From NCBI GenBank assembly GCA_026770595.1, contig MU634241.1:1-14075 (forward strand): 14,075 nt of DNA. The letters are read 5' to 3'. Below the pieces are notes generated by a model, which was not told the DNA's origin, did no database searches, and saw only the letters and a program-made list of their open reading frames with translations. A program made the position numbers and the translations under genes. This stretch comes from Ochromonadaceae sp. CCMP2298. Taxonomy: Eukaryota > Sar > Synurophyceae > Ochromonadales > Ochromonadaceae. Within the stretch, counting starts at the first letter, position 1. Each line of letters opens with the position of its first letter. This document shows, one piece after another, positions 1-8,108 of the stretch.

Positions 1-222
1 TGTCAGGAAACCCGCCAATATACCAGGATATCACTATTATCCAGTTTGGGGGGTTTCCGAATGGACGATTCCTGATCCACCCCTGGTCTGGAGAACTACT
101 TCAACTGTTCAACCAGGTTCAAGTAATCTTGCCCCTTCTCGGACCTTCTATCTCCTATCCCTGTTCGATCTCACAATCTGGCGGGTGTTGTTCTATTTCC
201 TTTCACCCGGCCTTCGCCTTCG
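1..222 (+). promoter_or_regulatory. Upstream/5' leader region of the galactokinase-like gene
   Basis: No supportable gene lies here. In the frame of the downstream gene there is a stop at 124-126 and no ATG before 223, which fixes that start. An 8-bp inverted repeat (GGAAACCC at 6-13 and GGGTTTCC at 51-58) encloses 37 nt. A short overlapping frame from 129 has no recognisable content. No TATA-like element was convincing. Confidence 0.35.
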
Positions 223-1548
223 ATGGCGTCTCCGAGGGACCACGAGGTGATGGAGGCCGTCAAGGTCTTTCGCACGAAATTTCACGTAGATCCCACGGCA
301 GCAGCAGCTTCTATCGGAGGATGGACTTCGCTTCTGGGATCAGGAAATGAAGACGCAAGTTCAATATCTTTCACACTTCCCTTCAAGATCGTGATCGTGG
401 GAACCCTCTCCACGAAGGAGACATCAGAGGTCATCGTAGTGGCACGCTGCCCGCTCCCGGATGTCGGGGAGGTGGAGAAGGGAGAGAAGGGAGAGAAGGG
501 AGAGAAGGGAGAGAAGGAAGAGAAGGGAGAGAAGGAAGAGAAGGGAGAGAAGGGAGAGGCCTTCCAGTGGGCAGCTTATGTCAAAGAACTTTTTCACCAG
601 AATGCTGTTATGAAAGTGAATGCTGTTATCGTGTCCGGCTGCCCACCGGACTGCGGGCTGTCCACCTCGGCAGCTCTGAGGACAGTAGTCATGGACTTCT
701 TCCAGGGTCTGCACTCCACACACGCCCTGGCTGGGAGGGACAGCGACGAAAACCTTGGACAAACAAGCCCGTATGACAGCTCTATCGCTAGGCACAGCAG
801 CCTTATCTTGGTCTCGGCACAGTCCGCAGTGTCGTTGCCCCTCGTAACACAGCTGAAGATGGACAGGCCTGTGATATTGGTGACCAACTCCAGCACCGCA
901 GGGAGAGAGTTCGACCCCGCATCCACTGCATGCGTAGAGGCGTGGGCCCTGCTGAGGGTGAACAACCCCACCTTGCTGCTGAGAGAGGTCAGTCTGGACA
1001 TGCTGGATCAGGCGAGGGGGGACTTGTCGGAGGGAGCCTACCACAGTGCCAAGCACCACATACACGAGCAGCGCCGCGTGCACGCAGCAGCCATCGCGCT
1101 GAAAGGGGGCGACTTCAAGAAGGCCGGGAAGCTGCTTACAGAGAGCCACAACTCGCTCAAGGAGACTGGCATCAGCTGCAAAGAGGTGGACATCCTGGTG
1201 CGCATCGCTAGCCGCATCGACGGCGTGTACGGATCCCGCATAGTGGTGGACGGCTGCACCCGCTGCTCTGTCACATTGGTGAAGAGGTCGGCCGTGGGGG
1301 CGCTGAAGAAGGCTCTAGAGGAGGACTATCTCATGCTGACCAGGCGCAACGTCACTTTCTACGAATGCGCGCCCGCTTTAGTCAAGTCTGGGTTGATCGA
1401 CATCACTGCGGCGATTCTGGCTGCAGACAGCGACAAAACTTTCGTATCCCCATTGCCCACGTGGGTTGAGTATATGGGATATCTCGTGCCGCTGTCGCTG
1501 GCTGCCTCGGCCGCTGCGGGGGCCCTGCTGCTAATCCGCATGCAGTAA
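223..1548 (+). CDS. Galactokinase-family (GHMP) protein, probable pseudokinase with C-terminal tail anchor
   Basis: A single-exon 441-residue protein. Seen: it follows the galactokinase fold order, with an N-terminal AVKVFRTKF segment, the GHMP phosphate-loop motif PPDCGLSTSAAL (141-152), an LVTNSST strand (219-225), and the strongly galactokinase-like stretch GKLLTESHNSLKETGISCKEVD (302-323) followed by GVYGSR (334-339). Known for the family: substrate motif GRVNLIGEHTDY, a catalytic Asp in a GxMDQ-like segment, and a glycine-rich GGGFGGC motif. Here these read GGWTSLLGSGNED, SSIARHSSL and VVDGCTRC, so the sugar-binding Arg, Glu, His and Asp, the catalytic Asp and the third glycine motif look lost. 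Residues 85-112 are a Glu-Lys-Gly repeat insert. Residues about 415-438 are hydrophobic and end three residues before the stop, as in tail-anchored proteins. Inference: a membrane-attached galactokinase paralogue without normal kinase activity, perhaps a sensor or scaffold; yeast Gal3 is a precedent for a non-catalytic paralogue. The start is the first in-frame ATG. It is convergent with the bestrophin gene. Confidence 0.85.
   Translation: MASPRDHEVMEAVKVFRTKFHVDPTAAAASIGGWTSLLGSGNEDASSISFTLPFKIVIVGTLSTKETSEVIVVARCPLPDVGEVEKGEKGEKGEKGEKEEKGEKEEKGEKGEAFQWAAYVKELFHQNAVMKVNAVIVSGCPPDCGLSTSAALRTVVMDFFQGLHSTHALAGRDSDENLGQTSPYDSSIARHSSLILVSAQSAVSLPLVTQLKMDRPVILVTNSSTAGREFDPASTACVEAWALLRVNNPTLLLREVSLDMLDQARGDLSEGAYHSAKHHIHEQRRVHAAAIALKGGDFKKAGKLLTESHNSLKETGISCKEVDILVRIASRIDGVYGSRIVVDGCTRCSVTLVKRSAVGALKKALEEDYLMLTRRNVTFYECAPALVKSGLIDITAAILAADSDKTFVSPLPTWVEYMGYLVPLSLAASAAAGALLLIRMQ
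475..558 (+). repeat. In-frame nonamer repeat (Glu-Lys-Gly) in a homopurine tract
   Basis: About nine tandem copies of the 9-mer GAGAAGGGA, some with GGA changed to GAA, encode Glu-Lys-Gly or Glu-Lys-Glu units at residues 85-112 of the galactokinase-like protein. The tract is in frame and sits in a surface-loop position between the eroded substrate motif and the GHMP motif. Positions 474-559 contain only purines on the + strand, 86 nt without interruption. Such tracts vary in copy number and can form triplex DNA. Confidence 0.9.
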
Positions 1549-1800
1549 ATACATAACATACAACATTCGATAATACGATCGTCTGTCCATCAGATCGTCC
1601 GATCTAACCATCTGTCCATGAGTGCATTAGTTATAAGTAAATAATTAATATGTTTCCAAGTGCGGAAGCAAAGCCAGTCTCACTGCGCATCACATTCACA
1701 TGCTTTGTTAATAATAACCATCTAAGTTATGAAACACTATACAAAAGTAAATACGACTGCTCAGCCTGAACGTGGGATAGGATCTTTCGTCCAGTCCTTC
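1549..1800. other. Intergenic 3' region between convergent genes
   Basis: AT-rich spacer between the stop of the galactokinase-like gene and the stop of the bestrophin gene, so it holds both 3' UTRs. It contains degenerate short repeats such as ATCNGTCCAT near 1581-1620. I see no gene and no unambiguous polyadenylation signal. Confidence 0.4.
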
Positions 1801-3456
1801 CTAGGCCCCTGTCCCTACCTCTACCCCTGCCGCTGCCGCTATCCCAGCCCCTGTCGCTTTCCCTGCTCCTGCTGCTATCCTTGCCCTTATCCCTGCCTCT
1901 GCTGCTATCCCTGCCTCTGCCGCTATCCCTGCCCCTGCCGCTATCCCTGCCCCTGCCGCTACCTCTGTCCCTCTCCCTACCCCTGTCCCTATCCCTACCC
2001 CTGTCCCTATCCCTACATCTGCTGCTATCCCTACCCCTGCCGCTTTCCCTGCCCCTGCCGCTGCTATACCTGTCCCTATCCCTGCCTCTGCCGCTATCCC
2101 TGCCTCTGCCGCTATCTCTTCCTTTGCTACTATCCCTGCCTCTGCTGCTATCCCTGCCTCTGTCGCTATCCCTATCCCTGCCCCTAACTCAGTCTCTGTC
2201 GCTATCCCAACCGCTACGCCTGCCCCTACGCCTGTCCCTACGCCTGCCCCTACTTCTGCCTCCGCCGTCACAGGGAACCACGGGATCCCCTCATTCTCCA
2301 GAATGCTCTTCACACTGACCAGTGTGTTGTGGCAGATGTTAGCTAGCGGCAGGATGGTAAAAGGCTCCTCGATCTTAGGATATTGAATGATATAGGATGT
2401 TATGGTACGATTGGGGAGTGAGCGGAAGTATTAGGCCCCACTGAACTACTCACTACTCACCTGCACTCCTAGGTCCTCGATGCCGAACAGGAAGATGGAG
2501 GTCAGGAAGCTGATCACTGGCACGAGCAACTTCTTGTTGAGGGGGAACTCGGGATAGAGTGCCATGGGTACGGTGAGCAGCCAGAGTAGGAGGAAGCGGC
2601 AGGTGTGTCGGGTGTATACGAGGGGGATGGGAGTGGATGCCAGCACGTCGCATTGCTCGATGCAGGTCGAGAGAGACATGATACTCTTGTCCATATGGTT
2701 CTGCTGTCTCTTGTCCATATGCTTCATGATGATCTTGGTAAGGCGCATTAGGATGTACTTGGACTTGCTGGGGGAGGCCATGATCGCCGCTGTCTCTTGT
2801 GCCGTCATCACGCCCCCCAGATCCCTCTCCAGTCGTGCGTCACGGCCCTTATGTGTGAGCTCCCAGTAGAGGCATTTGTTGAACGCTACGGTGTGGCGAG
2901 CCATCTCTGCCACGGCCGCGGGGTCGGGCAGCCAGTGCACCGCCTGGCGCATCAGATCGAAAGATTTGGCGCTCACCACACCCCACGTAGAGCGGGCATC
3001 TTTCCACCTCGCATATGCTGCGTTCGTACGAAAAACTAGCAGCAGACCGAGGGAGGGGGAGGTGAGGCTGAAGGGCTGGAGGGGCAGCGTCATCAGAGGC
3101 AGCGAGGGCAGCACTCGATGCTCTACGAGGAGATTGTACACCACGAATGTGGCTGAGGTGAGTGCAACGCCCAAGGCTTGCAGAGTGAGCCCTCTCAGTA
3201 CTATGCTGCGCGGCATCTTGCGCAGTTCTTTGAAATATCTAGCGCTGCTTCGATGCCTCTTCCAGTCTTCACGGCTGTATACAGTTCGCCGCAGCTTCCT
3301 CGATTCCTCCTTTGATGCTTCGAACCTCTTTTGTAGTTTAGAGAAACCTTCGAAAGATCCCATCAACGCCTGCCCGTTCGAGGCTCTGGCCAGCACTGGA
3401 CAGCGCAAGTACCCCAGCACTGGCGCTGCGAAGATGAAAGCTAGCAGCAGCCTCAT
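1801..3456 (-). CDS. Chloroplast-type bestrophin chloride/anion channel with long Ala/Gly/Ile repeat tail
   Basis: Exons 3456-2461 and 2373-1801, with an 87-nt phase-0 intron (donor CAG|GTGAGT, acceptor CCTAAG|ATC); 522 residues. Seen: a hydrophobic signal-like N-terminus (1-15); RRTVYSREDWKRHRSSARYF (56-75), typical of plant bestrophins; the pore-region signature LLVFRTNAAYARW (139-151); IPLVYTRHTCRFLLLWLL (277-294); and GIEDLGVQ (325-332). GVQ joins IEEPFTILPL (333-342) across the intron, re-creating the conserved G(I)EE(I/L)GVxIEEPFxILPL block. Known: this plant/algal branch includes the thylakoid VCCN1 and Chlamydomonas BST proteins, which pass Cl- or bicarbonate. Inference: a plastid, probably thylakoid, anion channel. 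Odd: about 150 residues (370-522) after the channel domain are low-complexity GIAAEA-like repeats, and the exon stays open to TAG at 1801-1803. Without the splice the frame ends four residues after GVQ and loses IEEPF. The ATG at 3454-3456 is the first start consistent with a signal peptide. Confidence 0.88.
1805..2270 (-). repeat. Degenerate hexanucleotide/18-mer tandem repeat encoding the bestrophin C-terminal tail
   Basis: The + strand is dominated by CCCTGC/CCCTAT hexamers (pyrimidine-rich, strongly strand-asymmetric), with longer 18-nt periods such as CTGCCTCTGCCGCTATCC. Because the unit is a multiple of three and lacks stops, long frames are open on both strands. The minus frame joined to the bestrophin domain gives Gly-Ile-Ala-Ala-Glu-Ala-like units broken by GIGTGV and GAGKA variants. 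The tract begins just after residue VTAEAE and reaches the stop at 1801. Confidence 0.85.
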
Positions 3457-4093
3457 ACCGGTACTTCCGCTTTGATATTAATGCAGGATGCAGTACTCGC
3501 ACAAATCTGTCGGGCTTGCAACTCCCTTTGGAAGAGAGCCTCTAACTTTGGGAGAGGTATACTGCGAGGCGATAATACGGACAGCGAGAGCGTAGAGTGA
3601 CAGCAGGGAGAGCAGGAAGAGCAGCAGATGCAATGGAAGCAGAGGATGGATGGATGTTGCAGTGAGAAGAGTGACTCATTCATTTGGTGGCCGCAATTCC
3701 CAGGGGACATAACCGTCAATCGGTCCCCTATTCCCCGGCCTGGTTTTCACTATATCGGTACGTAGACGAAGAAATATAATAAATCGCCGTTCTACATATA
3801 CGCGTCCTAATTTTAAATAGAAAAAGGAAAGGGACTAATGCCTCGCCAGACCCCGCGTCGCAGCCCGCTCGTCCATGCCTCTCCCTTTCAGCCTCTAGCA
3901 CACATGCCCGGTTACATTCCGCGCTGGGAATTCTGCGCTGGGTATGTAACAGTGTAACGCGCTACCCTCAAGGCAGGAGAAAGTAATACCTCTAGAATAT
4001 GACTACCCAGACGCCTCCATCCTTTCCTAAGTACTAGGAAGCGTCTAAAATACAGTACAATGTGTCACAACCGCCTGTTACTCAATACCATTC
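3457..4093 (-). promoter_or_regulatory. Intergenic: bestrophin upstream region and phosphatase 3' region
   Basis: This 637-bp spacer separates two minus-strand genes. I see no coding gene. It holds an AT-rich patch at about 3765-3825 and a 7-bp inverted repeat (3702-3708 with 3723-3729, 14-nt loop). It also holds a compact element at 3911-3950, in which GTTACAT/ATGTAAC arms enclose two direct GCGCTGGG copies (3921-3928 and 3935-3942). These are candidate regulatory elements only. Confidence 0.35.
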
Positions 4094-7000
4094 TTAGAAC
4101 CCGTCGTTGAAGTCCTGCCAGAAGTCGTCAGACTCCTCCCCGCCCCTGGAGAGCAGGAGCAGCAGGAGAAGTAGAGGTAAGGGAGTGTAGAAGGAACAGG
4201 AGTCAGGATAAACAGTCGGAATCACAATCAAAGGCTCAGTATTTCGTGATGTATGGCAGATGGCAGATGGCAGATGGCAGATGGCGTGTAGCGGGTGTGT
4301 GAATTACCTCACGACCACGACCGACTTCTTGTCCAGCAGGTGCGGCCCCACCGCATCCGCCACCTTCACCTCACCCGTCTGGATGGTAGAGCACCAGCGC
4401 AGGATGGAGGCGTCTGCGTGGTCGATTCCCAGGTCTTTGAGGGGGAACTCGGCGCCCACCCACAGGAAGTGGGCTTCTGAGGGTGTGAGGAGGAGGAACA
4501 GCCCGTCCTGAGGATGGAAGAGGGAGAGTGAGGAAGTATATGTGTGTTAAAGAAGAGTAAGCGTAGACCCAGCGATGCAAAGATAATTGCACCCAAGGCC
4601 GTAAACACATACGCACATACACGCATACATTCATACATACAGCACAACTTACCTCTTGCAGATCGTCGTCGTCATAAACCCCTAGCGCCTGCCACTCATA
4701 TGCCTTCTTGCTCCCCGCCTGAACCGCTTGGAACAGAACCGGTTTCTGCAAATTCTTCGCTCGGCACTTCCCCCCAGACCCCCCGACCTCCCCGACCCTC
4801 GCGAAGCCTGAGGCAGATTTTTTCCGCACTCCCTGGGTGTCTATCTGGGAGGGGCTGAGGGGGCCAGAGTCAGCTGAGGGGGGGGGGTCTGGGGAGTATG
4901 GGGAGTCTGCGCGCGCGCGTTTCCCTGTATCACCCGCACCCGTACTAGCACCTGTGCCACCCATACAGCTTGCCTTGAGGGGCAGCAGGTCTTCGACAGA
5001 GGTGGGCCCGCGTGTTAAACCCACATGCTCGGGCGTCTTCTCATGCGAAGGCGATCGCTCCAGTATGCGTAGGGGGGAGATGCCTGCGTGCAGATTCGTG
5101 GCGCTAGAGGTGTTGCTGCCCGTACCGGGGGTGCGGGGGCTAAGAAGGCTGGGGGGTAAGCGCGCCGAGGAGGGGGAGCTTCGCTCGGGGTCCTTAGAGT
5201 CACGGGAGTCACGGGCGCTGGTGGGCGGGAGGCGGGAGGACGTTGGGGGGGTCGCTGTGGCGCCGCGGGAGGAGGGCCGGGGAGAGGCGGCTACTCCTAT
5301 CATCACGAGTGGCTGCACTCTGTTGTATCCGAACAGCCGATCTCTAGAGGAGGGCCTCACATCCATCCCCTCCACATCCTCTGCTGGGCCCAGAGGCAGG
5401 TGAGGGGGGGACATTCCGACCTTGCTACTCCCCCGAGAGAGGGAGGGGTGCCTCACTGCCACCTCTCTATGCCCCTTATCCACCTCCGCCCCTGCCACAT
5501 CCATCCCCGCCTCCGCCACACCTGCTTTGGCCGCTTCTTTTGCTTGTGACTCGCGAAGCATCTGCTCGAATTCCTTCACACTATCCTCCGGACTGATGTA
5601 ATCCCCCAAACTATCTGGGGCGAGAGACCCCGCCCCCGCTACCCCCACCGTCCTCGTCACCTCCGCCCCTCCTGCCCCCTCCCCCTGTGCCACCTTAAGA
5701 GAAAACCTCTTGCCGGGCGCATCCTCCTGCAGATTGGGGAAGGGGCTCTCCAGAGCATCTGAGTCCACGCTGCTGTTGCTGTTTCGTCGGTCGTCTCCCT
5801 CCAAAACCTTCGCCTCAGATCCGCTAGAGGTCACAGTACTCAGGGGCACCCTCCCCTGAGTGCTAATACTGTGATCGTCCACCTCTGTTGCGTCTTTCTT
5901 GCAATCCTCCCTGAGGTTCAGGCGCAAGATGCCTCTGGACTGCGAGGTCTGCCTCTCTATACCCTGTGACTGCGAGGTCTGTTTCTGCAGAGAGTTGCCT
6001 CTGGACACCTGTCGGGGGACAATCTGCAGCGAACTGTCGCCCAGGGGCAGCGAGCTCTCGCGGCTGAGGGGGTGCAATCTGAACTCCTCGAAGCCCTTTA
6101 TGGACGAGTCGCGTGTCGACTGGGGCATGTTGTTGCGCGTGTGGTCCGCCTCCATCTGGCTGACACTCAGCAGGGTCTGCTCCTGACTAGGGGGGAAGTC
6201 GTAGTAGTCGTCGAAGAGAGACTGCGTGCCCTCTTTGTCCAGAAGAGTCAGGAACTCTACCGTCTCCAGCCCCTGCTTGAGCACCTCCACGCACTCCGCA
6301 GATGTGAAGATGCCTAGCAGGTTTTGCGCCATGGTGGTGGCTATCTGCATAGTGCGGTCGGATGCCTGAGACCCCTGCCACAGAAAGAGACGGTGCTTGC
6401 CCCCCTCGTGCGTGGGCACCATCCGCAGCACAAAGACGCCCAAAGGGTCGAGCATGGACGTGCTGGGTGTTATTATCTTTCGCGTCTCCGCGGTGCGGCA
6501 GAGCTTCAGCGTGGCGGTGGTGGGGTCGTGGGGCAGGTGGTAGGCGCAGCGGAAGAGCAGATTCGCCATAGCGCTGTCCCCTCCGCTGCCGATCAGCTCG
6601 CCCAGCTCTATGAGGTTGCAGGTGAAGGCAGTGTTGGGGGCGCACACCTTTCGCCTCTTCTTTACGAAATTGAAGCACGTCTTCCAGCTGTCTCCAGTGG
6701 CCCAGATGCGGTATGCGATGGCGTAGGAGCAGGAGCGGGAGATGCCCTTCTCGCAGTGGATCAGGATCTTCCCATTGACCGACCGTGCCCTCATGATGAA
6801 CTGCACCACCTCGGGCAGGAACCAGCAGATGTCGTCTTGGCGGCCGTCAACCATGGAGAGGCTGAGGTACCTCAGAGTGGGGTCCTCCGAGAACGCGTTC
6901 TCCACCACTGACGCCGAGCAGTTCACTATATGCGTGATGCCCATCTCAAGCAGCAAAGCTCTGTTCCCGGCTACGTAGTACCCCCCCACGAAGAGGTAGC

Positions 7001-7331
7001 TGTAGATCTCCGAGCACTCGAACTCGCAGTCGGCCATACGTTCCCGGCGCTGCTGCCCCTCCGTCAAGTCGAACTCCTGCGCCGGGGGAGCCTTCTCACT
7101 CGCACCCTTAGCGAGGCTCAAATTAACGCTAATCCCAGAATCTTCGGCTGCCTCACGAGGAGGCGGCTTTGTCGGCAAGGCGGGTGCTGTTTGCTCTGTT
7201 TGCGCTGTCTTCTGCCGTTTGTTCTGCTGCGCAGCCGCGTCGCCTGCCGCACCTGAAGGGAACGGCATCACGGACTGGAACTCCTTAGTTCTGGTCGTAA
7301 ATGTGCAGGGGAGTGAGAGCCGATTTCCCAT
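4094..7331 (-). CDS. Dual-specificity (MAP kinase) phosphatase with two gelsolin-like regions, MKP1-like
   Basis: Exons 7331-4653, 4507-4308 and 4145-4094; introns of 145 nt (phase 0) and 162 nt (phase 2); 976 residues. Seen: MGNRLSLPC, a good N-myristoylation start (Gly2, Ser6) with Cys9 available for palmitoylation; a dual-specificity phosphatase domain at about 105-245 with Asp162 (VDGRQDD) as likely general acid and the P-loop HCEKGISRS (192-200; Cys193, Arg199); and the family's PNxxFxxxL tail (APNTAFTCNL). A first gelsolin-like region follows at about 258-370. A Ser/Pro-rich linker of roughly 480 residues carries many SP/TP sites. A second gelsolin-like domain covers about 859-976, with DDDDLQE joined to DGLFLLL and RGGEE joined to SDDFWQDF by splicing. 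Known: Arabidopsis MKP1 combines phosphatase and gelsolin-like domains and inactivates stress MAP kinases. Inference: a membrane-tethered MAPK phosphatase. The ATG at 7331 is chosen over an upstream in-frame GTG at 7355. Confidence 0.88.
4255..4284. repeat. Heptamer tandem repeat inside phosphatase intron 2
   Basis: Four near-perfect tandem copies of TGGCAGA (+ strand) lie in the 162-nt second intron of the phosphatase gene, close to its donor end. This is a simple microsatellite, useful as a polymorphic marker at most. Confidence 0.8.
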
Positions 7332-8108
7332 ATCTGCTGTCGTGCTGTGAATCACAGTAGCGCAGTGCCGCAGTTTCCGTCACAGGATACCACGGCAAAC
7401 TGGAACGGTCGCAAATACTTTGACCTCAACGCAATCGGGTCAAGTGAGAGTGTGCCACAGGGCCATCCCAGAGGCTGCCCGAAGTCTGACTCGCTCGAGC
7501 TGGGTGATCTGTTGATCTGTCAGATAAAGTGAGCGCAAGAGTGGATCGATTCCTCCTCTCATGCAGCAACGAGTTCTCCATCAACGGCATGCGATCGCAT
7601 GGACATTTTAGATCGTTATTTTGTGATTTTCGCCCGAAAACCGAACACAACGGAATTCGGGCGAAAATCACAAAATAACGGCCTTTTTTCCAAAAAAAAC
7701 GACGAAAACATTGTACCGGTACAACCATACACATATTTTCTGCGGGTTGCTCAGCCAACACACAAAAACAGTATGTATTTATTACTATGTACGTGTATTC
7801 ACTCCAGCGGTGATGTCCGAACAGCGCGCTACGACGTTCCATGATAGTTGCAAGCTCCGCGCCCTCCTGTGCTCTCAGCCCCCCCCCTCCGCCCCACAGC
7901 ATGACAGCACCCCCACCTGCGAACAAAGACGCACCTGCATCGGATAACTGCTAATACTAGTGGCTTAAGTCAGCATTAAATGATACCCCTTAAACAGATT
8001 AGTAAGCGAGCGGGGGCAGCGGCCCTGTTGCCCCTGCATCCTGCGTCCCCGCACCCGAGTCCCTCACCCCTTCCCCCAGTTCCCCAGTTCTCCAGTTCTC
8101 CGAAGCGC
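7332..8108. other. Intergenic region with no recognisable gene
   Basis: This 777-bp spacer separates the start of the phosphatase gene from the end of the rubredoxin gene. It should contain the phosphatase promoter and the rubredoxin 3' UTR. Open frames here are unconserved-looking shadows, mostly relying on non-ATG starts. The outstanding content is the perfect inverted repeat at 7614-7680. A CCAGTTCT-type short repeat lies at about 8070-8100, just beyond the rubredoxin stop. No tRNA-like fold was found by eye. Confidence 0.5.
7614..7680. repeat. Perfect 25-bp inverted repeat (long hairpin)
   Basis: Arms 7614-7638 and 7656-7680 are perfect reverse complements over 25 nt, with a 17-nt loop that itself could add a small CCG/CGG stem. 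Each arm begins CGTTATTTTGTG and ends TTCGCCCGAA. The AT-rich outer and GC-rich inner composition differs from the flanks. It could be a remnant miniature inverted-repeat element, a foldback structure in the phosphatase 5' region or rubredoxin 3' region, or a small hairpin-RNA source. Confidence 0.9.

Noticed and set aside
6-58. 8-bp inverted repeat GGAAACCC/GGGTTTCC
   Set aside because: Too short, and with a 37-nt loop it is within chance expectation; listed only as content of the leader region.
424-1149. Long minus-strand open frame opposite the galactokinase-like gene
   Set aside because: It shows no family features, its Leu/Ser repeat is just the complement of the EKG repeat, and the plus strand has clear homology.
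223-1548. Annotation as an ordinary active galactokinase
   Set aside because: The substrate, catalytic Asp and glycine-rich motifs are not preserved, although the fold assignment is sound.
1729-2187. Plus-strand open frame rich in Cys-Pro-Tyr-Arg that resembles a metal-binding or structural protein
   Set aside because: It is the complementary reading of a stop-free hexanucleotide repeat. The minus-strand frame is the one spliced onto a conserved bestrophin domain.
4371-4652. Continuation of the phosphatase frame past position 4653, without splicing
   Set aside because: The frame runs straight through a GTAAGT donor into junk. The 145-nt intron restores a gelsolin domain in the same phase.
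4837-6911. Several plus-strand open frames of 95-195 codons opposite the phosphatase
   Set aside because: They are shadows of a GC-rich coding exon with no recognisable domain, and the opposite strand has intact catalytic motifs.
7426-7947. Open frames on both strands over the inverted repeat, with similar FVIFAR/FGRKSQNN peptides
   Set aside because: The peptide similarity is produced by the two arms of the palindrome; there are no domains and the frames depend on weak or non-ATG starts.
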